A stretch of 6,903 bases of DNA from Thiobacillus sp. UBA2186 (GCA_002327405.1 DCVO01000153.1:11169-18071), one strand, 5' to 3'. Positions 1 through 5,343 are shown, counted from the stretch's first letter. The notes: generated by a model from the sequence alone, not told the origin. Translations and numbers: made by a program.

Positions 1-122
1 TCGAAGTCAAGCGCCGCGGCGACGTGCGCCGCGCCAAGCTCTATTACCTGCGCGAGCGTTCCGGCAAGTCCGCCCGCATCAAGGAAAAGCTGCCCAACCG
101 CGCCAAGGCCTCTGCCGAATAA
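1..122 (+). CDS. rplS: Ribosomal protein L19, C-terminal part (5' end outside window)
   Basis: Reading from base 3, the frame encodes EVKRRGDVRRAKLYYLRERS and then a basic tail ending KASAE, with a TAA stop at 120-122. The block RRAKLYYLRER(S/T)GK is the conserved C-terminal part of bacterial L19, a protein at the 30S-50S interface of the ribosome. Only the last 39 codons are present. The tail after IKEKL is a few residues longer than in E. coli L19, which is ordinary variation. In proteobacteria rplS normally closes the rpsP-rimM-trmD-rplS operon, which fits the strong intrinsic terminator starting 16 bases after the stop. The identification rests on recognising the conserved block and is firm despite the truncation by the window edge. 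Confidence 0.95.
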   Translation, partial: EVKRRGDVRRAKLYYLRERSGKSARIKEKLPNRAKASAE

Positions 123-138
123 GCAAGGCTTTAGCCGC

Positions 139-168
139 AAAAAAGCTCTCCACCCGGAGGGCTTTTTT
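139..168 (+). terminator. Intrinsic terminator after rplS
   Basis: A 13-nt left arm (139-151, AAAAAAGCTCTCC) pairs with 156-168 (GGAGGGCTTTTTT) around a 4-nt ACCC loop. There is a single T-G wobble. The right arm ends in six T, as in a rho-independent terminator. The A-tract on the left arm would also allow termination on the other strand. It lies 16 nt after the rplS stop and separates the ribosomal operon from ogt. Confidence 0.9.
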
Positions 169-199
169 GTTGCCTGCATTGCAGCGTTAGAATGGCTGC

Positions 200-658
200 A
201 TGGACATAGCCGTCATCGATGCCCCCTTCGGTCAATTGAGGTTGATCGCCGACCACGACATCCTCGCCGGAATCGAATTCCTGCTCGAACGCGAGCAGAC
301 AAAAAATCCGGCTACGCCTTTGCTCAGGGAAACCGCAGCCCAGTTGTGCGCCTATTTCAATAATCCGCAGCATCAATTCGACCTCCCCACGCGCCTGGAC
401 GGCACGCCTTTCCAGTTGAAGGTGTGGCAAGCCTTGTGCGAGATTCCGCCCGGCGATCCGCTGACCTACGGCCAGCTGGCGAAAAAACTTGCCACCGCGC
501 CGCGCGCGGTCGGCAGCGCCTGCGGTGCCAACCCCATTCCCGTCATCGTGCCCTGTCATCGCGTGGTGTCGGCAGGCGGGCTCGGTGGCTTCATGGGCAC
601 GCGCTTTCTCGGCCCGCTCAACATCAAGTCCTGGCTGCTCGCGCATGAGCGCAAATGA
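200..658 (+). CDS. ogt: Methylated-DNA--[protein]-cysteine S-methyltransferase (O6-alkylguanine-DNA alkyltransferase)
   Basis: This 152-residue protein repairs O6-methylguanine (and O4-methylthymine) in DNA by moving the alkyl group irreversibly onto its own cysteine. The active-site motif PCHRV is at residues 118-122, with Cys119 as acceptor. Upstream are the helix-turn-helix region with Tyr90 and the Arg102 finger (PRAVGSACGANP) and the hinge Asn111. Downstream, Lys143 and Glu150 in NIKSWLLAHE match the C-terminal conserved residues of the family. The length is typical of single-domain Ogt proteins, without an AdaA domain. The ATG at 200 is the first workable start: the ATG at 193 reaches TAG within six codons. 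No good Shine-Dalgarno precedes it. A TAGAAT -10-like hexamer at 188-193 lies too close to the start to be convincing unless the mRNA is nearly leaderless. It overlaps xerD by 14 bp. A one-domain Ada-type label would be equally acceptable. Confidence 0.95.
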   Translation: MDIAVIDAPFGQLRLIADHDILAGIEFLLEREQTKNPATPLLRETAAQLCAYFNNPQHQFDLPTRLDGTPFQLKVWQALCEIPPGDPLTYGQLAKKLATAPRAVGSACGANPIPVIVPCHRVVSAGGLGGFMGTRFLGPLNIKSWLLAHERK

Positions 659-1541
659 AGAACTGATCGACCGCTTCTGCGACCGCCTGTGGCTGGAAGA
701 CGGGCTGGCGCAGAACACGCTGGCCGCCTACCGCCGCGACCTTGCCGGTTTCGCAACCTGGCTGAAGGAGGCGCGCAGCCACGAACTGATGCAGGCGGAA
801 GCCGCCGACATCGACGCCTGGCTCGCCCACCGCTTCGCCGCCCGCGCCAAGCCGCGCACTGCTGCGCGCTACACGGCGAGCCTCCGGCGCTTTTACCGCT
901 TCCTCGCGCGCGAAAATCTGATCGGCACGGATCCCACGCTTTATCTCGACACGCCCAAGCTGCCGCGGCCGCTGCCCAAGGTTTTGTCCGAGGCCGACGT
1001 GGAAAGCCTGCTCGCCGCACCCGACATCGAAACCACGGCCGGCCTGCGCGACCGCGCCATGATCGAGACTTTGTACGCCACCGGCCTGCGCGTCTCGGAA
1101 CTGGTGGGGCTGAAACTGCTGAACCTGGATTTGAACGCCGCCGTGCTGCGCGTCACCGGCAAGGGCGGCAAGGACCGCCTGGTGCCGCTGGGCGAGGAGG
1201 CGCTGTACTGGCTGTCGCGTTACCTCAAGGAATCGCGCCCGGCCATGCTGAACGGAAAAAAATGCGCGCAGGTCTTCGTCACCCCGCGCGGCGCCGGCAT
1301 GACCCGCCAGGCCTTCTGGTACCTGCTCAAGCGCGGCGCATTGAAAGCCGGCATCGTGAAGCCGCTGTCGCCGCACACGCTCAGACACGCCTTCGCCACG
1401 CATCTGCTCGCCCATGGCGCCGACCTGCGCGCGGTGCAGATGCTGCTGGGGCATGCGGACATTTCCACCACCCAAATCTACACCCACGTGGCGCGCGAGC
1501 GGCTCAAGCAGTTGCACAGCCGCCACCATCCAAGGGGTTAA
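645..1541 (+). CDS. xerD: Site-specific tyrosine recombinase XerD
   Basis: XerD works with XerC at the dif site, under FtsK control, to resolve chromosome dimers at division. The 298-residue product has the same length as E. coli XerD. Residues about 1-90 form the SAM-like core-binding domain (LAQNTLAAYRRDL at 21-33); residues about 110-298 form the catalytic domain. All active-site residues are visible: Arg149 (ATGLRVSEL), Lys173 (TGKGGK), His244 and Arg247 (SPHTLRHAFATHLL), His270 (LLGHADISTTQIYTH) and the nucleophile Tyr279. The C-terminus HSRHHPRG resembles the XerD-type ending rather than XerC. The ATG at 645 lies inside the ogt 3' end (14-bp overlap in another frame), so translational coupling is likely. 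An open frame continues upstream to 489, but it is only the shadow of ogt and does not match the family. Confidence 0.96.
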   Translation: MSANEELIDRFCDRLWLEDGLAQNTLAAYRRDLAGFATWLKEARSHELMQAEAADIDAWLAHRFAARAKPRTAARYTASLRRFYRFLARENLIGTDPTLYLDTPKLPRPLPKVLSEADVESLLAAPDIETTAGLRDRAMIETLYATGLRVSELVGLKLLNLDLNAAVLRVTGKGGKDRLVPLGEEALYWLSRYLKESRPAMLNGKKCAQVFVTPRGAGMTRQAFWYLLKRGALKAGIVKPLSPHTLRHAFATHLLAHGADLRAVQMLLGHADISTTQIYTHVARERLKQLHSRHHPRG

Positions 1542-2272
1542 GCAAAAGCCTTCACGAAAACCGACAGACTGCTCAGCAACAGCAGCGCACCGATCACCCG
1601 CGTCATCTGCGCCTGGCTCAAGCCGCCATGCACATGGCTGCCGCCGTATAGCGCCGCCAGAGCGACCGGCAGCCCGATGGCGAAGCTCTGCCAGATCTCG
1701 AATCTGACCAACAGCCCGGCCGCAACGAAAGTGCCGATGCGGAACAGCCCTTCGAGGAAAAACACGCCGGAGAGCGTCGCGCGCAACTGGCCCTTGTCCT
1801 TCAGCCGATGCTGCAGATAGATCACATAAGGCGGGCCGCCGGTGCCGAACATGCCGCCCACCGTCCCGCCGGCAAGGCTCGCCGGCATGGCCCAGAACCG
1901 CGATACCGGTTTCTCGCCGTGCAGGTTGAGCAGGCTGCGTGCGGCAAAGAGGAGGATGAACACGCCAAGCCCGATCAGAAGGGGTTGCCTGGGCAGGCTG
2001 ACCAGCAGCGTCGTGCCCAGTATCACCCCGATCACGCCGAAAGGCACCAGCGGCCTGACCTCCTCCCAGCGCACCTGCCTGAAGTTGACCCCGCCCAATA
2101 CCAGCGAAGCGGTGAAGTCGAGCAGCAGAATGAAAGAAACCACGATGGGCAGCGGAAACACCAGCGCCAGCAGGGGCACGGCCACCAGCCCGGAACCGAA
2201 GCCGCTGATGCCGCGGATGAAATACGCCAGCAGCAGCACGCCCGCTGCGTAGGCGATTTCGAAAGCCGTCAT
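1538..2272 (-). CDS. TauE/SafE (TSUP) family membrane transporter, probable sulfite/anion exporter
   Basis: This 244-residue, very hydrophobic protein belongs to the TSUP family (formerly DUF81), whose characterised members export sulfite, sulfoacetate or similar anions across the inner membrane. The two family half-repeats are visible: an N-terminal one with GISGFGSGLVAVPLLALVFP at 21-40, and a C-terminal one with AGGTVGGMFGTGGPPYVIYL at 134-153. About seven to eight membrane helices can be read, for example near 8-20, 27-58, 76-92, 97-112, 130-152, 165-187, 195-210 and 224-241. It starts at the ATG that overlaps the folB stop (ATGA), so it is probably translated by coupling with folB. Its TAA stop overlaps the xerD stop in a shared TTAA. 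The substrate cannot be inferred from sequence, and a link with folate synthesis is not established. Confidence 0.85.
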   Translation of the reverse strand: MTAFEIAYAAGVLLLAYFIRGISGFGSGLVAVPLLALVFPLPIVVSFILLLDFTASLVLGGVNFRQVRWEEVRPLVPFGVIGVILGTTLLVSLPRQPLLIGLGVFILLFAARSLLNLHGEKPVSRFWAMPASLAGGTVGGMFGTGGPPYVIYLQHRLKDKGQLRATLSGVFFLEGLFRIGTFVAAGLLVRFEIWQSFAIGLPVALAALYGGSHVHGGLSQAQMTRVIGALLLLSSLSVFVKAFA

Positions 2273-2631
2273 GTCCTGCGGCCGCGCTCGATGGTGATGC
2301 CGAGTTCCTTCACCCCGCGCACGATGGCGAACTTGATGACGCTGACCCTGACCCAGGGCGCGCCGAATTCATCCAGCACGAGCTGCGCCACATGCTCGGC
2401 CACGGCCTCCACCAGCGCGATCGGCTGCGGGCGGTTGATGAGGCTGTCCTTGACGCGGTCGGCCACCGCGCCGTAGTCGATGGTGTCCACGACATCATCG
2501 GTTTGACCTGCCTTGTGCTCGGGCAGGCCGATTTCCAGGTCCAGCCTCACCGGTTGCGGAATTTTGCGTTCCCATTCATATATGCCGATAATGAGTTCGA
2601 GGCGGAAGTCCCGCAAAAACAAGATGTCCAT
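2269..2631 (-). CDS. folB: Dihydroneopterin aldolase
   Basis: FolB converts 7,8-dihydroneopterin to 6-hydroxymethyl-7,8-dihydropterin and glycolaldehyde in cytosolic folate synthesis. The 120-residue length matches the family (about 120). The N-terminus MDILFLRDFRLELIIGIYEW resembles E. coli FolB (MDIVFIEQL...TIGVYDWE). Expected functional positions are present: Glu21 after GIYEW, Tyr53 in IDYGAV, Glu75 in ALVEAVAEHV, and Lys100 in VRVSVIKF, followed by GVKELGITIERG. The residue after Lys100 is Phe, where many homologues have Pro (KPGA); this is a mild variation. The ATG at 2631 is preferred because it gives the family N-terminus. An in-frame TTG at 2652 would add seven residues. Neither start has a clear Shine-Dalgarno. 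The gene diverges from plsY across 36 bp and overlaps the transporter start by four bases. Confidence 0.93.
   Translation of the reverse strand: MDILFLRDFRLELIIGIYEWERKIPQPVRLDLEIGLPEHKAGQTDDVVDTIDYGAVADRVKDSLINRPQPIALVEAVAEHVAQLVLDEFGAPWVRVSVIKFAIVRGVKELGITIERGRRT
2564..2592 (+). promoter_or_regulatory. Possible sigma70 promoter for plsY, inside the folB coding region
   Basis: A TTGCGT hexamer (2564-2569) and a GATAAT hexamer (2587-2592, five of six to consensus) are 17 bp apart. The predicted start would be near 2599, giving a leader of about 70 nt before plsY. The position is reasonable because the folB-plsY spacer is only 36 bp, too short for two complete promoters. The -35 matches consensus in only three positions, so this is tentative. 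Confidence 0.3.
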
Positions 2632-2667
2632 GGGCACGCCAGTTCTAAGCAAAAGGAAGCGATTTTA

Positions 2668-3285
2668 ATGCAAAGCCTCATCCCCGCCCTCATGATTGCC
2701 CTGGGCGCCTATCTCATCGGTTCGCTGTCGTTCGCCGTCATCGTCGCGCGCGCCACGGGCCTGCCCGATCCGCGCAGCTTCGGCTCGGGCAATCCGGGCG
2801 CCACCAACATCCTGCGCACCGGCAGGAAAACCGCTGCCGCGCTCACCCTGCTGGGCGATGCCGCCAAGGGCTGGCTGGCGGTGTGGCTGGCCGGATTCGC
2901 GGGCGCACATTTCGGCGTACAAATTCTTGCCGTGCACCTGGCCGCGATCGCCGTGTTCCTCGGCCACCTGTTCCCGGTGTTTTTCGGCTTCAAGGGCGGC
3001 AAGGGCGTGGCCACCGCACTCGGCATCATGCTGGCGCTCGACCCGTGGATGGGGCTCGCCGTGTTCGCCACCTGGCTGGCCGTTTTCGCGGTCTCCCGCA
3101 TCTCGTCGCTGTCGGCCCTGATCGCCGCCCTGCTGGCACCGGTTTACGGCGCGTATTTCACCGGCGGCCGCGTCACCGTCATCACGCTGTGCGTGCTCAC
3201 CCTCCTGCTGCTGTGGCGGCACCGCGCCAACATCGAGCGCCTGCTCGCCGGCGAGGAAGGGCGCTTCACCAAGCCCAAGCAATAG
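2668..3285 (+). CDS. plsY: Acyl-phosphate:glycerol-3-phosphate acyltransferase PlsY
   Basis: PlsY is the inner-membrane enzyme that transfers an acyl group from acyl-phosphate to glycerol-3-phosphate, giving lysophosphatidate, the first step of phospholipid synthesis in the PlsX/PlsY route. The 205-residue length equals that of E. coli PlsY (YgiH). The three family motifs are present: SGNPGATN at 40-47, GFKGGKGVAT at 107-116 (glycine-rich phosphate-binding loop) and the C-terminal HRANIERLLAGEE at 185-197. GDAAKG at 63-68 is also typical. Membrane segments lie near 4-26, 54-76, 84-104, 118-142, 148-162 and 168-183. The ATG at 2668 is supported by an AAGGAAG ribosome-binding site (2653-2659, eight bases upstream) and by family length. 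It faces folB divergently, as in E. coli. The next gene follows after 13 bp and is probably co-transcribed. Confidence 0.96.
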   Translation: MQSLIPALMIALGAYLIGSLSFAVIVARATGLPDPRSFGSGNPGATNILRTGRKTAAALTLLGDAAKGWLAVWLAGFAGAHFGVQILAVHLAAIAVFLGHLFPVFFGFKGGKGVATALGIMLALDPWMGLAVFATWLAVFAVSRISSLSALIAALLAPVYGAYFTGGRVTVITLCVLTLLLLWRHRANIERLLAGEEGRFTKPKQ

Positions 3286-3298
3286 AAGGGGGGATCAG

Positions 3299-4093
3299 AT
3301 GGCATGGTTTGAAAAGGAAATGAACTACGCCAAGGAAAGCCTGGCACAGGTTTCCGAACAGGCCATCGACCGTGCCGGCGAAAAACTGTCCGGCGTGGTC
3401 AAGGAGGGTATTTCCGATGCCGGGCGCGAACTGCGCGAAGTCATCCTGCACGCCAGCGAGGAAATCGACGTCAAGCTCGACAAGATTTCTCAGGAACTGC
3501 ACAACCAGCGCCAGTTCACCAAGGACGATGTCAAGGAAATGGTGGACTATGCCGCCGACAGGCTGTCTGTGGTGCTGGACGAGCGCGTGGCCGTGGCCAA
3601 GCGCGAAATCTCCAGCCTGGTGCAGGAAAAGGTCGAGTACTTCAAGCACGAGATCGACGACTTCTTCATCCGCCGCCAGCAGGACCTGGCGCGCGAACGC
3701 CGGCGCCTGTTCATCAACGTGCTGATCGCGGTCGGCGCTTCATTTCTGGTGGGCGCGGTATCCTGGTTCTATCACCGCTGGATGGGCGGCACGCTCGACA
3801 TCTTCGGCATTTTCCGCATCTTGTTCGCATCCCTGACCGGCGGCTATCTCGTGTACCTGACCATTTCGCTGGTCAGACGCTGGCTCACCATGAGCGAACA
3901 CAAGAAGGATGCCATGTACCTCACCGTGCGCTACTGGGGAGTATTGCGCCCCGAGAGCGTGTTCTTCAACCTGGTGCTGATCTGCGTGCTCGCCCTGCTT
4001 CTGGGCCTGCTGCTGTTCCCCGACGTGCTGGCTGCACTGCCCGGCGGCAAGGCGCTGCTCGAATTCGTGCGCGGGGCAATGCCGAAGTTATAA
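3299..4093 (+). CDS. Uncharacterised membrane protein with long charged helical N-terminal region
   Basis: I do not recognise the family of this 264-residue protein. Residues 1-135 are highly charged and lack Pro and Cys. They read as long amphipathic helices (AKESLAQVSEQAIDRAGEKL; KREISSLVQEKVEYFKHEID), resembling coiled-coil or lipid-surface-binding helices. A basic patch, RRQQDLARERRR (125-136), precedes the first membrane segment (about 137-158). Two more segments follow, near 167-191 and 221-240. The loop between the second and third is polar (RRWLTMSEHKKDAMYLTVRYW). By the positive-inside rule the N-terminal region is probably cytoplasmic. There is no signal peptide. The ATG at 3299 follows the purine-rich AAGGGGGG (3286-3293), and the gene starts 13 bp after plsY, suggesting one transcript and possibly an envelope or membrane-lipid role. 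That role is inference from position only. Confidence 0.82.
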   Translation: MAWFEKEMNYAKESLAQVSEQAIDRAGEKLSGVVKEGISDAGRELREVILHASEEIDVKLDKISQELHNQRQFTKDDVKEMVDYAADRLSVVLDERVAVAKREISSLVQEKVEYFKHEIDDFFIRRQQDLARERRRLFINVLIAVGASFLVGAVSWFYHRWMGGTLDIFGIFRILFASLTGGYLVYLTISLVRRWLTMSEHKKDAMYLTVRYWGVLRPESVFFNLVLICVLALLLGLLLFPDVLAALPGGKALLEFVRGAMPKL

Positions 4094-4109
4094 ATGCGGA
4101 AAAGCAACT

Positions 4110-4140
4110 AACCACGGGGCGCACGGGGAAACACGGGGAA
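4110..4140 (+). repeat. CACGGGG array, left arm of an intergenic inverted repeat
   Basis: Three copies of CACGGGG start at 4113, 4122 and 4132, nine to ten bases apart, that is nearly one per DNA helical turn. The arm is flanked by a 9-bp direct repeat, AAAGCAACT, at 4101-4109 and 4139-4147. It pairs imperfectly with 4204-4235, leaving a 63-base loop. I recall CACGGAG/CACGGGG-type arrays as common intergenic repeats in environmental bacteria, but could not check this. Confidence 0.75.
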
Positions 4141-4173
4141 AGCAACTCATTGGAACAAGCTTTCCCGCCACCC

Positions 4174-4202
4174 GGTGCAAACAAACAAATGCACCAGTTT
4201 TT
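4174..4202 (+). terminator. Possible intrinsic terminator after the membrane protein gene
   Basis: GGTGCA (4174-4179) and TGCACC (4190-4195) form a perfect 6-bp stem around an A-rich 10-nt loop. TTTTT follows at 4198-4202, two bases after the stem. The orientation suits termination of the plsY transcript. It sits in the loop of the larger CACGGGG inverted repeat, which would add its own hairpin. The short stem and large loop keep confidence moderate. Confidence 0.45.
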
Positions 4203-4203
4203 A

Positions 4204-4235
4204 TTCCCCCCGTGAACCCCGTGTCCCCCGTGGTT
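4204..4235 (-). repeat. CACGGGG array, right arm (inverted copy)
   Basis: On the minus strand this arm carries three CACGGGG units (plus-strand CCCCGTG at 4208-4214, 4217-4223 and 4226-4232, exactly nine bases apart). It is an imperfect inverted copy of 4110-4140. A further perfect 9-bp inverted match joins CATTGGAAC (4148-4156) and GTTCCAATG (4233-4241). The 162-bp spacer 4094-4255 holds no gene. It lies between convergent genes, where such a structure could stop transcripts from both sides. Confidence 0.75.
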
Positions 4236-4255
4236 CCAATGCCGTTTCCGGAATT

Positions 4256-5017
4256 CTAGAACCGCTCGTTCTCGCCCAGAAAGCGCCATTTCCCCACGGG
4301 CAACTCGCCCAGTTTCACGCGCCCCATGCGCACGCGCTTCAGCGCGGTCACTTTCAGCCCGACCAGCTCGCACATGCGGCGGATCTGGCGCTTCTTGCCC
4401 TCCTTCAAAACGAATCGCAACTGCTCGGGGTTCTGCCACTCCACCTGCGCAAGCTTGAGTGGCTTGCCGTCCAGGCTCAAGCCATGCCGCAGCCTGGCCA
4501 GTTGATCGGCAGGAAATGCCTCGCGCACATTGGCGACGACTTTGCCGTAGCTTACCCTGACGAGATATTCCTTCTCGATCCGGGAATCCTCGCCGATCAA
4601 CTGGCGCGCGATGCGGCCGTCCTGGGTCAATACCAGCAGCCCGGTGGAATCGATGTCGAGCCGCCCGGCCGGCGCCAGCCCGCGCAGCACGGCAAGGGAA
4701 AAGCGCCGTCCGCCGGCGTCGCCCGCCCACTGGCTTGCCGCCTGGATCAAGGTGACGGCAGGCTGATAGCCGTCCTCGGCCTGGCCGGAGACGTAGCCGA
4801 CCGGCTTGTTGAGCAGGATGGTTGCGAGCTCGCGCTGGCTGGCTTGGGCATGCCTGTCCAGCGTGATTTTGGCATCGGGGCCGACCTTGCTGCCGAGCAC
4901 ATCGACCACCACGCCGTCGACCTTGACCCAGCCCTTGGCGATGAACTCGTCGGCTTCGCGCCGCGAACACAGGCCGAGTTCGGCCATGCGCTTGGAAAGG
5001 CGGATGGCTTCGGTCAT
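4256..5017 (-). CDS. RsuA/RluB/E/F-type rRNA pseudouridine synthase (RluF-like)
   Basis: This 253-residue enzyme should isomerise a uridine in rRNA (or tRNA) to pseudouridine. An N-terminal S4 RNA-binding domain (IRLSKRMAELGLCSRREADE, 5-24) is followed by the catalytic domain. That domain has motif LLNKPVGYVSG (68-78), the catalytic Asp121 in PAGRLDIDSTGLLVLTQDG (116-134), EKEYLVRV (148-155) and the C-terminal KEGKKRQIRRMCELVG (205-220). The order and motifs fit the RsuA family, closest to RluF (23S U2604 in E. coli). It has about 16 extra residues between the NKP and GRLD motifs, and lacks the basic tail of E. coli RluF. The exact target base is not deducible. The ATG at 5017 gives the family N-terminus; the frame stays open upstream to 5323, but only through the palindromic element. 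A GAGAGAGG stretch ten bases upstream may serve as a weak Shine-Dalgarno. Confidence 0.88.
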   Translation of the reverse strand: MTEAIRLSKRMAELGLCSRREADEFIAKGWVKVDGVVVDVLGSKVGPDAKITLDRHAQASQRELATILLNKPVGYVSGQAEDGYQPAVTLIQAASQWAGDAGGRRFSLAVLRGLAPAGRLDIDSTGLLVLTQDGRIARQLIGEDSRIEKEYLVRVSYGKVVANVREAFPADQLARLRHGLSLDGKPLKLAQVEWQNPEQLRFVLKEGKKRQIRRMCELVGLKVTALKRVRMGRVKLGELPVGKWRFLGENERF

Positions 5018-5023
5018 GCGCCA

Positions 5024-5054
5024 AGAGCCTCTCTCAACAGGAATTGGATGTGCG
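5024..5054 (+). repeat. Left terminal inverted repeat of the 320-bp element
   Basis: It starts AGAGCCTCTCTC, then continues with CAGG, ATTG and ATG blocks shared with the reverse complement of 5313-5343. Four mismatches and one single-base gap separate the two ends. It ends exactly where palindrome A begins. Read on the minus strand it lies six bases upstream of the pseudouridine synthase start codon. Confidence 0.75.
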
Positions 5055-5154
5055 ACGGGGGCATGGCGGGATGGGTGGCTAGGCGCGCGGCGCAGTGAAT
5101 GGTAATCCCCTTCACAAGCCGCGCAACAACGCCAGCCGCCCGCCATGCCCCCGT
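5055..5154. repeat. Palindrome A of the element
   Basis: A perfect 16-bp inverted repeat (5055-5070 and 5139-5154, ACGGGGGCATGGCGGG and its complement) encloses 68 bases. Nested inside are GCGCGGC with GCCGCGC, and GTGAA with TTCAC around a short loop (GTGAATGG-TAAT-CCCCTTCAC). As RNA or single-stranded DNA this would fold into one long interrupted hairpin. Confidence 0.85.
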
Positions 5155-5162
5155 CCCTTCGG

Positions 5163-5312
5163 GTTGCGCCAAAGCCCGGCGCTCGCTTTGTGGCTGCGCC
5201 GAAACTCGCCCCAAGGCGCTGCCAGCGCAGGCTCGTTTTCGCGCTCCTTGGCTTCGTATGTCGAATACGACCTGCGTCGCGCTTCGCGCGATCATCCGGG
5301 CTTTGGCGCAAC
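5163..5312. repeat. Palindrome B of the element
   Basis: A perfect 17-bp inverted repeat (5163-5179, GTTGCGCCAAAGCCCGG, and 5296-5312) encloses 116 bases. Several small hairpins lie within: GCGCT-GCC-AGCGC (5216-5228), TCGTAT-GTCGA-ATACGA (5254-5270) and TCGCGC-TTC-GCGCGA (5277-5291). The result would be a multi-arm structure closed by the 17-bp stem. Confidence 0.85.
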
Positions 5313-5343
5313 GCATCATTCAATCCCTGCCGAGAGAGGCTCT
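5313..5343 (-). repeat. Right terminal inverted repeat of the element, overlapping the tsaD 3' end
   Basis: This is the inverted partner of 5024-5054, with 12 perfect outer bases. Read in the tsaD frame on the minus strand, it encodes the last eight residues, EPLSAGIE, and the TGA stop (5316-5318). It begins directly after palindrome B ends. Confidence 0.75.

Larger units (their letters stand above)
5024..5343. mobile_element. 320-bp MITE-like element with terminal inverted repeats and nested palindromes
   Basis: The ends begin with a perfect 12-bp inverted repeat, AGAGCCTCTCTC (5024-5035) and GAGAGAGGCTCT (5332-5343). The similarity extends inward to about 31 bp (27 of 31 matches and one gap). 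The layout is end repeat (5024-5054), palindrome A (5055-5154), 8 bases, palindrome B (5163-5312), end repeat (5313-5343). No transposase or credible gene is inside: the open frames through it look like random GC-rich translation. No target-site duplication is visible (CCA on the left, AGT on the right). The class is inferred from structure: a non-autonomous mobile element or a large REP-type palindrome. It fills the whole gap between tsaD and the pseudouridine synthase gene and overlaps the tsaD 3' end. Confidence 0.7.

Noticed and set aside
165..193. Promoter for ogt using TAGAAT at 188-193
   Set aside because: No acceptable -35 at 16-18 bp (the T-run of the rplS terminator occupies that place), and transcription would begin at or past the start codon.
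489..644. N-terminal extension of xerD by 52 residues from an upstream start
   Set aside because: It only reads ogt in another frame, has no family similarity, and would make XerD far longer than its usual 298 residues.
624..1529. 301-codon minus-strand open frame opposite xerD
   Set aside because: It mirrors the recombinase coding sequence codon by codon and shows no own domain or ribosome-binding site.
645..1541. xerD as the integrase of a genomic island
   Set aside because: The length, all active-site residues and the C-terminal signature match housekeeping XerD. There is no tRNA or attachment site beside it.
1808..2476. 222-codon plus-strand open frame opposite the TSUP gene and folB
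   Set aside because: Low-complexity, Gln/His/Arg-rich translation spanning two real genes on the other strand; no recognisable family.
4110..4235. CRISPR array
   Set aside because: The repeat units are 7 bp with 2-3 bp gaps, in opposite orientations, and there are no spacers or cas genes.
4175..5098. 307-codon open frame on the plus strand opposite the pseudouridine synthase
   Set aside because: It is antisense to a clearly recognisable enzyme, has no domain, and starts in the CACGGGG spacer. Long antisense frames are common at this GC content.
5018..5323. Extension of the pseudouridine synthase upstream through the element (to 355 residues)
   Set aside because: The added residues translate palindromes and end repeats. 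The S4 domain begins normally at the ATG at 5017.
5024..5343. Complete insertion sequence
   Set aside because: At 320 bp with no transposase motif in any frame, it can at most be a non-autonomous derivative.
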